A stretch of 5,835 bases of DNA from CAZTZY01 sp964617765 (GTDB taxonomy: Bacteria; Pseudomonadota; Gammaproteobacteria; Pseudomonadales; DT-91): positions 1-5,835 of the forward strand of contig CAZTZY010000131.1 of NCBI GenBank assembly GCA_964617765.1. The letters are read 5' to 3'. Under the pieces are notes generated by a model. The model made no database searches. It was not told where the DNA came from and saw nothing but the letters and a program-made list of their open reading frames with translations. Made by a program: the position numbers and the translations under genes. Below are positions 1 through 5,525 of the stretch, piece by piece. The first letter of the stretch is position 1; each line of letters begins with the position of its first letter.

Positions 1-9
1 GACCCCTCC

Positions 10-46
10 GGCACTTTGTGCCACCTCCCCTGTTTTACAGGGGAGG
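10..46. repeat. Double-hairpin dispersed palindromic repeat
   Basis: Two perfect inverted repeats stand side by side. The first is GGCAC-TTT-GTGCC at 10-22. The second is CCTCCCCTGT-TTT-ACAGGGGAGG at 24-46, a 10-bp stem with a 3-base loop. With the preceding CCCCTCC (4-9), the arrangement resembles the CCCCTCC...hairpin...CCTCCCC...GGGGAGG type of intergenic repeat seen in many copies in several bacterial genomes. That resemblance is from memory and copy number here is unknown. The element may continue beyond the left edge. It could also act as a transcript-end hairpin for the gene to the left, but no T-tract follows, so a simple intrinsic terminator is less likely. Confidence 0.7.
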
Positions 47-61
47 CTGTTAGACCATAAT
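34..61 (+). promoter_or_regulatory. Possible sigma70 promoter for the chsH2-chsH1-ltp2 operon
   Basis: TTTACA (34-39) and CATAAT (56-61) each match the -35 and -10 consensus at five of six positions and are separated by 16 bp. Transcription would start near 68, leaving a leader of about 37 bases before the ATG at 105. The -35 hexamer lies in the loop and right arm of the palindromic repeat, so the repeat may supply part of the promoter. No operator is obvious, and the operon could equally be read from a promoter further upstream outside the window. Confidence 0.35.
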
Positions 62-104
62 AATTTTCAGCAACCCTTAACAAAAGCAACAAAGGAACCA
101 GGCA

Positions 105-1067
105 ATGACTCCAGAAGAAACAAAAGCGTTTGAAGCGAAAATCCGCGCTTTTGTAGGCAGAGAAGTAGCTGCACCTACAAAAGGCCTCGATGACGTGAAT
201 ACAGCCATGATCCGCCATTGGGCAGAAGTGATGGGCGATACCAATCCGGTTTATACCGATGCCGAATTCGCCAAGAAATCGAGCAAGGGGGGCATTATTG
301 CTCCACCTGCGATGTTACAGGCATGGAGCATGGAAGGTTACGCCATGGCTCATAAACCAGCGCAAGATGTTCAGCGCGAATTGCATAATGTATTTGATGA
401 AAACGGCTTTACCGGTGTGTTAGGTACCAACTGCAAACAGGAATACTACCGTGATTTAAAAGTAGGCGATCAGGTGCATGCCCATACCGTGATCGATACT
501 ATTTCCGAGCAGAAAGCCACGGCACGCGGTATCGGCTACTTTATTGAAACCGTAACTCATTTCACCGATCAGAATGGCGAAAAAATCGGTCGTATGGTTT
601 TCCGTGTTCTGAAGTTTATTCCAGCTGCCGGTGCTAACACGGCGGAAAAATCAGAAGACAGTGCACCAGCAACACCTACACGAGTGCATTCACCTCGTGG
701 ACATGACAACAAGTGGTGGTGGGAAGGCGCTGATAACGGCAAGTTGCTGATTCAGCGTTGCAAAAGCTGCCAGACATTGCGTCACCCTCCTCGCCCCATG
801 TGTGGTGAGTGCCAGTCAACCGAATGGGATTCCATTGAATCCACCATGGAAGGCGAAGTATTCAGCTTTGTTGAAATGTATTACCCGAAATTCCCCGGCT
901 ATCAATACCCGTTATTGTGCGCAGTTATTTCGCTGAAAGAAGGCACACGTATTGTATCGAACCTGGTGGGTGTAAAACCTGAAGATGTATTTATCGGCAT
1001 GAAAGTGCAAGGCAAGGTTGAGCAGGTGGATGAAAAAACCATGCTGCCACAATTCTACCCAGCCTGA
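105..1067 (+). CDS. chsH2: ChsH2-like fusion: MaoC hot-dog domain plus DUF35 zinc-ribbon/OB domain
   Basis: This 320-residue protein is probably the large subunit of a steroid side-chain enoyl-CoA hydratase and the partner of the aldolase encoded two genes downstream. Residues about 25-172 form a MaoC-type hot-dog domain. A Ser/Ala/Pro/Thr-rich linker follows (about 173-200), then a DUF35 unit with a zinc ribbon (C219-x2-C222...C233-x2-C236) and an OB fold (about 245-318). The hydratase motif is degenerate: D45 is kept, but the His expected five residues later is Y50, so this chain alone is probably inactive. In Mycobacterium, ChsH2 (Rv3542c, about 311 aa) has the same architecture; its N half pairs with ChsH1 and its DUF35 half docks on Ltp2. 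The ATG is supported by AAGGA at 92-96. Fold and pairing are well supported, while the steroid substrate is inferred from gene order. Confidence 0.85.
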   Translation: MTPEETKAFEAKIRAFVGREVAAPTKGLDDVNTAMIRHWAEVMGDTNPVYTDAEFAKKSSKGGIIAPPAMLQAWSMEGYAMAHKPAQDVQRELHNVFDENGFTGVLGTNCKQEYYRDLKVGDQVHAHTVIDTISEQKATARGIGYFIETVTHFTDQNGEKIGRMVFRVLKFIPAAGANTAEKSEDSAPATPTRVHSPRGHDNKWWWEGADNGKLLIQRCKSCQTLRHPPRPMCGECQSTEWDSIESTMEGEVFSFVEMYYPKFPGYQYPLLCAVISLKEGTRIVSNLVGVKPEDVFIGMKVQGKVEQVDEKTMLPQFYPA

Positions 1068-1099
1068 TTCAGCAACCGACAAGATAAGCGAGAAACAAC

Positions 1100-1522
1100 A
1101 TGAATACAGAAACCAAAAAATATAACAGCGTTGCTGTGGGGGATAAACTACCTGCGCTGGAAATTCCGATTACTTCAGGATTAATCGTTGGCGGTGCAGC
1201 GGCATCACGCGATTTCACCCCGGTACATCACGACAAAAAAGTGGCGCAGGCGGCCGGCTTACCGGATATTTTCATGAACATCCTTACCAGCAATGGTTTG
1301 ATGGGCAGATTCGTGACCGATTGGTCAGGCCCGGATTCCACACTGAAGGCTATCGACATTAAACTCGGCGCACCTAACCTGCCTGGTTTTGTAATGACCA
1401 TCACTGGCACAGTAAAAGCCAAAGATGACGCGAGCGGGATTGTTGACGTTGAAGTAACCGGCGAAAACAATGTTTGGGGTATGCATATGATGGGCACTGT
1501 GCGTGTCGCATTGCCACAATAA
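1100..1522 (+). CDS. chsH1: ChsH1-like MaoC-family enoyl-CoA hydratase subunit
   Basis: This is a 140-residue single hot-dog protein of the MaoC dehydratase family, close in size to mycobacterial ChsH1 (Rv3541c, about 129 aa). The catalytic pair typical of R-specific hydratases is present: D38 and H43 in the stretch RDFTPVHHD (37-45), inside the expected helix. It therefore probably supplies the working active site in a heteromer with the preceding fusion protein, adding water across the C17-C20 double bond of a steroid side-chain CoA ester. It starts 32 bases after the upstream stop and ends 14 bases before the next ATG, consistent with one transcript. The ribosome site is weak (AAGCGAG at 1086-1092), so translation may depend on the upstream gene. 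A hydratase for another branched acyl-CoA is the main alternative. Confidence 0.82.
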   Translation: MNTETKKYNSVAVGDKLPALEIPITSGLIVGGAAASRDFTPVHHDKKVAQAAGLPDIFMNILTSNGLMGRFVTDWSGPDSTLKAIDIKLGAPNLPGFVMTITGTVKAKDDASGIVDVEVTGENNVWGMHMMGTVRVALPQ

Positions 1523-1536
1523 TTCGGAGATATAAG

Positions 1537-2709
1537 ATGACTGCAAATATAGGTTCAAAATCGGCCATTGTTGGCGTAGCCAATACCGAATTTTCCAAAA
1601 ACTCCGGGCGTTCAGAATTGCAACTGGCTTGCGAAGCTGTGCGTGATGCGATTGCCGATGCCGGTTTAAAGCCGAACGATGTTGATGGCATGACTACCTT
1701 CACCATGGATAATAACGATGAAATTGAAGTGGCGCGTGCCGTAGGTATCGGCGACCTCAGTTTTTACTCCCGTGTTCCCCACGGTGGCGGCGCAGGCACA
1801 GGATGCATGCACCAGGCGGCGATGGCGATTGCTACTGGCGCAGCCGAAGTAGTTGTGGTTTACCGAGCATTGAACGGTCGTTCAGGCCACCGTTATTCTG
1901 ATGGTGTATCAGGTAGTATCATGACGGCCGACGCTATCCATTGGGGTTGGTACACACCCTATGGTTTAATGACGCCAGCCAGCTGGGTGGCCATGTATAC
2001 ACAACGTTATATGCACCTCACCGGGTGTACCCGTGATGCATTATATGAAGTTGCCAAAACCACACGTGACCATGCAGCGACCAACCCGAAAGCCTTGTTC
2101 CACGGCCATCCCTTTGATCGTGCCGAATACGACGCACAAAAACAAATCGTTAGCCCGTTGAGCCTCTACGATTGCTGCCTTGAGACAGACGGCGGCAGTG
2201 CCATCGTGATGACCACTCCCGAGCGTGCGAAAGACCTGAAACAAATGCCGGTTATCGTAAAAGGCGTGGGCGAATGCGCCGCCGCCAATATGGAATCGAT
2301 GACCAGTTTCTATCGTGATGAAATTGCCGCCATTCCGTCCATGGATATCGCCGCGCAACAAGCCTATGCCCAATCGGGTTTAACACCTGACGATATCAAT
2401 GCCGCGATCATTTATGACGCGTTCACTCCTATCGTATTGTGGCAGCTGGAATCGTGGGGCTTCTGTCCGCGTGGCAAGGCGTCTGATTTCGTATTGGGCG
2501 GCGGTTTGCGCCTTGATGGCAGGTTGCCTTGCAACACGCACGGCGGGCAGTTGTCCGAAGCCTACATCCACGGTGTAAACGGTATCGTTGAAGCAGCCCG
2601 CCTGGTGCGCGGCCAATCAGTGAACCAGCCGAAGAAAAACATTAACAATGTGTTAGTGACTTCCGGTGTCGGTGTGCCAACGGGTGGTGCATTGTTGGGC
2701 AAGATGTAA
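1537..2709 (+). CDS. ltp2: Ltp2-like thiolase-fold aldolase (lipid-transfer protein/SCP-x family)
   Basis: This 390-residue protein has the thiolase fold of the SCP-x/lipid-transfer group and is close to Rv3540c (about 386 aa) in length. By homology it performs retro-aldol cleavage of the hydrated steroid side chain, giving a 17-keto steroid and a short acyl-CoA, in complex with the DUF35 domain of the first operon gene. Thiolase catalytic residues are replaced. Aligning by eye to a biosynthetic thiolase, the nucleophilic Cys becomes G84 (PHGGGAGTG), the second Cys becomes T375 (VTSGVG), the Asn of NEAF becomes Y293 (YDAF), and the GHP His becomes Y343 (SEAYIHG). Two tyrosines at matching positions are reported for Ltp2 of Thermomonospora. 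I chose the ATG at 1537 because GGAGA (1526-1530) lies six bases upstream. An earlier in-frame start at 1474 would overlap chsH1 and add 21 residues unlike the family. Confidence 0.85.
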   Translation: MTANIGSKSAIVGVANTEFSKNSGRSELQLACEAVRDAIADAGLKPNDVDGMTTFTMDNNDEIEVARAVGIGDLSFYSRVPHGGGAGTGCMHQAAMAIATGAAEVVVVYRALNGRSGHRYSDGVSGSIMTADAIHWGWYTPYGLMTPASWVAMYTQRYMHLTGCTRDALYEVAKTTRDHAATNPKALFHGHPFDRAEYDAQKQIVSPLSLYDCCLETDGGSAIVMTTPERAKDLKQMPVIVKGVGECAAANMESMTSFYRDEIAAIPSMDIAAQQAYAQSGLTPDDINAAIIYDAFTPIVLWQLESWGFCPRGKASDFVLGGGLRLDGRLPCNTHGGQLSEAYIHGVNGIVEAARLVRGQSVNQPKKNINNVLVTSGVGVPTGGALLGKM

Positions 2710-2719
2710 CGTAAGCATT

Positions 2720-2746
2720 GTCATCCCGAGCGTTGCGAGGGATCTC
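2720..2746. repeat. Dispersed repeat unit, GTCATCCCGAGCG... type
   Basis: The 27 bases read GTCATCCCGAGCG, TT, then GCGAGGGATCTC, an imperfect inverted repeat with ATCCC (2723-2727) facing GGGAT (2739-2743). This intergenic repeat type is familiar from many bacterial genomes, where one reading frame gives the tell-tale peptide VIPSVARDL, as it does here. Only one unit is present, directly abutting the terminator of the ltp2 operon. Recognition is from memory, and copy number in this genome is unknown. Confidence 0.65.
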
Positions 2747-2774
2747 AAAAAGCCCTTCTCCGGAAGGGCTTTTT
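2747..2774 (+). terminator. Rho-independent terminator of the chsH2-chsH1-ltp2 operon
   Basis: A perfect 12-bp stem, AAAAAGCCCTTC (2747-2758) with GAAGGGCTTTTT (2763-2774), closes on a TCCG tetraloop and runs into a T-rich tail (to about 2779). It begins 37 bases after the ltp2 stop. The A-tract on the left side means it could also stop transcription on the other strand. It separates the steroid operon from the YkgJ-family gene. Confidence 0.9.
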
Positions 2775-2803
2775 ATTTTCAGTCCCGCAGAAGCATCATC
2801 CGG

Positions 2804-2812
2804 TGTTATGCT
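2804..2812 (+). promoter_or_regulatory. Possible extended -10 promoter for the YkgJ-family gene
   Basis: TGT-TATGCT (2804-2812) has the TGn extension and a -10 hexamer that matches consensus at four of six positions. It lies about 30 bases before the chosen ATG and just after the preceding terminator, where a new promoter is needed. No good -35 hexamer is seen at the right distance. Confidence 0.35.
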
Positions 2813-2841
2813 ATATGTCCCGGCAAGAAATCAGGAGCGAC

Positions 2842-3156
2842 ATGGCCAATTTCCATAATCCCAACGATCTGATCAAGGCAGACAACCTTCCGGAACCGGT
2901 TGTCGCCTGCACCAATTGCCAAGCCTGCTGTTGCCGTCTTGAAGTTCTATTGATTACCGAAACCGGTGTGCCAGCGTGTTATATCAAAACCGACGAATGG
3001 GGTGGGGAAACCATGTTACGTCTCGCAGATGGTTGGTGTGCAGCCCTAGATCGTAATACCCACCTTTGTACTATTTACGAAAAGCGGCCGTTGATTTGCA
3101 GGGAGTTTACCGAAGGTGAGCCGGATTGCATTGACCAGCGCGCTGCCTGGCTCTAA
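2842..3156 (+). CDS. YkgJ-family cysteine-cluster protein
   Basis: This is a 104-residue cytosolic protein of the YkgJ/UPF0153 type, a family thought to bind zinc or an iron-sulfur cluster but without an agreed biochemical role. The cysteine pattern is clear: C23-x2-C26-x2-C29-C30-C31 near the N terminus, then C46, C66, C76, C86 and C96. The family signature C-x-IY-x-x-RP-x-x-CR-x-F is visible at 76-89 (CTIYEKRPLICREF). I chose the ATG at 2842 because AGGAG (2833-2837) lies just upstream. In-frame starts at 2803 (GTG) and 2815 (ATG) would add 9-13 residues that overlap the likely promoter. It is transcribed alone, convergent with the minus-strand membrane pair. Family assignment is confident; function is unknown. 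Confidence 0.82.
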   Translation: MANFHNPNDLIKADNLPEPVVACTNCQACCCRLEVLLITETGVPACYIKTDEWGGETMLRLADGWCAALDRNTHLCTIYEKRPLICREFTEGEPDCIDQRAAWL

Positions 3157-3174
3157 AGCGCGCCAGATAACACT

Positions 3175-3486
3175 TCAGGCTTTTTGTGCGGGTGCAGCAG
3201 GTTTAGCTTTTTTGTCTTTACACTCTATCGGTGCTCGGGTTGGCTCTGGTTGTTTTTCTTCAGTCATCTGGTGATAAAGATCTTGCCATTGTTGTATGGG
3301 ATTAAGCAGTTTTTTGTCGACAAAGAGAAACTGGAAGGCGGCAACCAAGAAGACATAACTCAGGAAGAGAAAAACAATGGTGTAAGTGAGTTTGCTTTCA
3401 CGGCCGCGCCATGAAAGCAATGCAGTCAGTAGTGACGCTAGCGCGATGCTGCCGGCAAATACCAGTATATAGTAAAGGTATTCCAT
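3175..3486 (-). CDS. Small two-helix membrane protein, unknown function
   Basis: I do not recognise this 103-residue protein. Two hydrophobic helices are visible, about 5-25 and 34-55, joined by a short basic loop (RGRESK). A charged tail follows (about 57-103), rich in Lys, Pro, Ala and Glu and ending in a KAKPAAPAQKA stretch. By the positive-inside rule the basic loop should be cytoplasmic, which would put both ends on the periplasmic side; this is a weak prediction because the tail is also basic. It starts only two bases after the stop of the DUF975-type gene and has no clear Shine-Dalgarno sequence, so translation is probably coupled to that gene. The pairing suggests the two membrane proteins work together, but nothing in the sequence names a job. 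Confidence 0.7.
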   Translation of the reverse strand: MEYLYYILVFAGSIALASLLTALLSWRGRESKLTYTIVFLFLSYVFLVAAFQFLFVDKKLLNPIQQWQDLYHQMTEEKQPEPTRAPIECKDKKAKPAAPAQKA

Positions 3487-3488
3487 CG

Positions 3489-4106
3489 TTAGACGATGAT
3501 GTCGCCAGTGGTGGATGACTGATTCTTGAGGTCTTCATAAAAATGAGCCTGACTGACAATCAGATATGGAACGGCCCATAACAAGCCGATACCGAAAGGA
3601 ATAATCCCCAGTAGTAACCAGCCTGTTAGGCGCAGGCAAAGGCAGAAATATCGCCATTTGTGACCGTACATCATCTGTTTGCTTTTGCGAATGGCATCCA
3701 TGGCAGAAATGGAGTTGTCTTCGACAATGATGTAATACGTCATAGAGTATGAGTATGCCGCGATGATGCCGGGAATGATTAATAATAATGTCCATAAAAA
3801 AGTGAATACAGCCATGAGCAAATAGGCGATGACGCCGGTATCGAATTGACGCAGGCCAGTGAACAGCATTTCTATTCGTGGCGATTCACTGCGGATTAAT
3901 GCCAGGTTGAAACGCGCATAACCAATCGACAGTGGCCCTGCAATCAGCAGCCATGCGATGTTACCGATAATGGGGATAACCGAGAGTGAGACAGCAAGAA
4001 TGCCGAATATGGCTATAGCACCAACGGCAATGCCCCATTGGTCTTGCAGGGAGTTGCGGGCGCGTTCAGTGAGTGTGGCATTGGGTATGGGGGTAATAAT
4101 AGACAT
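3489..4106 (-). CDS. DUF975-type multipass membrane protein
   Basis: This 205-residue integral membrane protein resembles the DUF975 family, whose function is not established. Hydrophobic segments are seen at about 26-46, 47-66, 91-122 and 153-184. Motifs typical of the family as I know it are IPGIIAAYSYSM (111-122), a conserved AIRKSKQMMYGHKW loop (138-151), and PYLIVSQAHFYEDL (180-193) near the C terminus. The N terminus carries the usual amphipathic start with ARNSLQDQW (16-24). The ATG is well placed, with AAGGAGT at 4117-4112 and a five-base spacer. It is the first gene of a minus-strand pair, and its stop lies two bases before the next ATG. A general role in membrane or envelope organisation is possible but not shown. 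Confidence 0.78.
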   Translation of the reverse strand: MSIITPIPNATLTERARNSLQDQWGIAVGAIAIFGILAVSLSVIPIIGNIAWLLIAGPLSIGYARFNLALIRSESPRIEMLFTGLRQFDTGVIAYLLMAVFTFLWTLLLIIPGIIAAYSYSMTYYIIVEDNSISAMDAIRKSKQMMYGHKWRYFCLCLRLTGWLLLGIIPFGIGLLWAVPYLIVSQAHFYEDLKNQSSTTGDIIV

Positions 4107-4141
4107 AAGAACTCCTTTTTTATGTGTGAGCGTTTTGAATG

Positions 4142-4169
4142 ATCATAACATCATGCGTCCTAATGCCAT
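4142..4169 (-). promoter_or_regulatory. Possible promoter for the DUF975-type operon
   Basis: Read on the minus strand, TGT-TATGAT (4150-4142) is an extended -10 element with five of six consensus bases. A weak -35, ATGGCA (4169-4164), lies upstream. Spacing from -35 to -10 is about 16 bp. Transcription would start near 4135, about 28 bases before the ATG at 4106. It shares the 160-bp divergent gap with the promoter of the plus-strand gene. Confidence 0.4.
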
Positions 4170-4229
4170 AGCGGGTAAAAGAATGCATTGGACAGGTTTC
4201 ATTTTACAAAAAGAAGCATTATAAAGTTG

Positions 4230-4238
4230 TGCTATAAC
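4230..4238 (+). promoter_or_regulatory. Possible extended -10 promoter for the tail-anchored protein gene
   Basis: TGC-TATAAC (4230-4238) gives a TGn extension with five of six -10 bases. A start near 4245 would leave a leader of about 20 bases ending in the strong ribosome site. No matching -35 is seen at 16-18 bp; TTTACA (4203-4208) is too far upstream at 24 bp. Confidence 0.4.
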
Positions 4239-4255
4239 AAACAATAACGCTTTTT

Positions 4256-4263
4256 GAGGAGGT
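4256..4263 (+). promoter_or_regulatory. Very strong Shine-Dalgarno site
   Basis: GAGGAGGT is an unusually long match to the 3' end of 16S rRNA. It sits three bases before the ATG at 4267, fixes that start, and suggests that the protein is made well despite having no known function. Confidence 0.7.
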
Positions 4264-4266
4264 CGA

Positions 4267-4671
4267 ATGCCAGAGTCGGAAATCACTTTTATTATCAATG
4301 GTAAAAACTACAGGTTGTCTGCCAATAATCAGGAAGCTATTCGGCAAATTCCCAGACAGGATCGCGAGCAACTTGTTGCGCTGTTGGAGGCCGTGAAGAT
4401 TCAGCATCGATTGGCGGCTTCTGCCGTTCAGCAAGCTGCAGCTAAGGTGGGCGTTGTTGATACTGCGCCAAATTATGCGGCTAATGAAGTTGCCGCAAAT
4501 AGTACAGCCATTAAGCCCGAGCGTTTGGGTAAAGGTGATGTGGATGACCTGATGGCGCGACTGATTATGGAAGAGAAAAGAAATAAAAAACCGGGATTAA
4601 CACAGCAGACCATTTATAAATGGGCGGCCGGTATTATTGCGGTTATTGTTGTATTGGTTTTGATTTTTTGA
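4267..4671 (+). CDS. Tail-anchored membrane protein, unknown function
   Basis: I cannot assign a named family to this 134-residue protein. Residues 5-18 look like a beta hairpin (ITFIINGKNYRLSA). A predicted helical stretch follows (about 21-62) with IPRQDREQLVALLEAVK, then an Ala/Asn-rich flexible part (63-84). Next comes a compact motif, ERLGKGDVDDLMARLIMEEK (85-104), and a basic stretch. A single hydrophobic helix (about 117-134) reaches the last residue. With no signal peptide, the protein is most likely a C-terminally anchored inner-membrane protein with its soluble part in the cytoplasm. It is a single-gene transcript with its own start signals and terminator. The helical part and conserved-looking DLMARL segment suggest protein-protein contacts, which is inference only. 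Confidence 0.72.
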   Translation: MPESEITFIINGKNYRLSANNQEAIRQIPRQDREQLVALLEAVKIQHRLAASAVQQAAAKVGVVDTAPNYAANEVAANSTAIKPERLGKGDVDDLMARLIMEEKRNKKPGLTQQTIYKWAAGIIAVIVVLVLIF

Positions 4672-4724
4672 GAGAGAGTAAAGAAGCAGCTTCACCTGCT
4701 CAAAAAATATAACCCTGAAAAAGA

Positions 4725-4746
4725 AAAACCGGCATTAGCCGGTTTT
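4725..4746. terminator. Bidirectional rho-independent terminator
   Basis: A perfect 9-bp stem, AAAACCGGC (4725-4733) with GCCGGTTTT (4738-4746), closes on an ATTA loop. T-rich flanks occur on the right in plus sense and, through the AAGAAAAA run, on the left in minus sense. It lies between convergent genes, 53 bases after the plus-strand stop and 22 bases beyond the minus-strand stop at 4769, so it probably serves both. Confidence 0.88.
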
Positions 4747-4768
4747 GTTTAATGCCTTTCCCATATTA

Positions 4769-5404
4769 TCAAGGGCAAGCAGCCTGATTAATTTGAATCT
4801 GGAAATTGCTGCTTTCATTCGCGCCTGCAACCGTTGTTGCAGTCATCTTTAACGGGTTAACAGTATAGTTTCCGGCAGCAGTAGTGCCAACCAGATTGCC
4901 ATTAGTGGTATCAATGCTTAAGCCCGAGGGAAGTGTGCCTGCAGTCAGGGTATAGACCGCGCCCGTAACATAGGTGGTTGAGACAAAATTCACCAAAGGA
5001 GTATTAAAGTTTTTTGTGCCATCATTACCACAGACAGTTTGTGTAGATAACATAACAAGATTAGGAGCTACATTAGGGATTAATTCGATAAAACCCACCG
5101 CTGCGGTTGTAGTGGCCCTGCTGGTTGAAGCGGTACAAGTGATATTGTTTGTACCAGGGCTATTCACCAGGTCAAGGCTATAATTAGCAGTGCCAGTATA
5201 AGTGTTAGTTGCGGTTTTGGACATAATCACATTGCCATTAAAGCAGGTTACGGTAGTCGGGTTATTCGCGACGTTAACCGAAAAGGTAACATTACTGCCA
5301 TTATCAACAGCATATTTTGTTACAGTGGTATAAAAGGCCGGTGGCGCTATACAGGCGCTTAATGAGATGGCTATTAACAGGGTGGTATATTTCAGAAAGC
5401 GCAT
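4769..5404 (-). CDS. Lipoprotein with a putative Ig-like (He_PIG-type) domain
   Basis: This 211-residue exported lipoprotein has a clear type II signal: MRFLKY, a hydrophobic core, and lipobox LSAC with C18 as the lipidated residue. The residue after it is Ile, not Asp, so outer-membrane sorting is expected. The mature chain is rich in Thr, Asn, Val and Ala and is predicted to be all beta. Residues about 25-105 could form one Ig-like sandwich with C54 and C90 placed for a disulfide. Residues about 115-206 carry the LPSGLSIDTTNGNLVGT pattern (158-174) of putative-Ig domains, with C125 and C210 as a second possible pair. I chose the ATG at 5404, preceded by AAGGGGA (5418-5412); the longer in-frame start at 5461 would bury the signal peptide. 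An adhesion or surface-structure role is only inferred from the fold. Confidence 0.75.
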   Translation of the reverse strand: MRFLKYTTLLIAISLSACIAPPAFYTTVTKYAVDNGSNVTFSVNVANNPTTVTCFNGNVIMSKTATNTYTGTANYSLDLVNSPGTNNITCTASTSRATTTAAVGFIELIPNVAPNLVMLSTQTVCGNDGTKNFNTPLVNFVSTTYVTGAVYTLTAGTLPSGLSIDTTNGNLVGTTAAGNYTVNPLKMTATTVAGANESSNFQIQINQAACP

Positions 5405-5525
5405 GGGAGTATCCCCTTCAAAATAATTACTAATAGGTAACAGTTTAGTGTTGAGGGGCAATTTTTGCTATTTATTTAATATTTCGGTCGATTGGAGGCT
5501 GTTTTAGCTTTCTGAAATGCAGTGT

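Noticed and set aside
1474..1536. N-terminal extension of the Ltp2-like protein from an upstream ATG
   Set aside because: It would overlap chsH1 and add a Cys/Arg-rich stretch unlike thiolase N termini. The ATG at 1537 has a good ribosome site and gives the family length.
1228..2616. Minus-strand open frames opposite chsH1 and ltp2
   Set aside because: They lie antisense to well-supported genes, lack ribosome sites and recognisable domains, and follow from the codon pattern of the plus-strand genes.
2666..2872. Open frame of 68 codons over the ltp2 end, repeat and terminator
   Set aside because: It overlaps the ltp2 3' end in another frame and reads through the dispersed repeat (giving VIPSVARDL) and the terminator. 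It has no ribosome site or domain and is a by-product of the repeat.
3147..3166. Small inverted repeat CTGGC...GCCAG across the YkgJ stop codon as a terminator
   Set aside because: The stem is only five pairs with a 10-base loop and has no following T-tract.
4685..4700. Hairpin AGCAG...CTGCT after the tail-anchored gene
   Set aside because: The stem is only five pairs with a 6-base loop, and the much stronger terminator at 4725-4746 follows directly.
5405..5461. Longer start for the lipoprotein at 5461
   Set aside because: It would place 19 polar residues before the signal peptide. The start at 5404 has a ribosome site and gives a standard lipoprotein signal.
5405..5525. Promoter for the lipoprotein and terminator for the carbonic anhydrase-like gene
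   Set aside because: The 121-bp AT-rich gap has weak hexamers only (for example TTGCCC with TATTAG at 20-bp spacing on the minus strand) and no stem with a T-tract, so neither is called.
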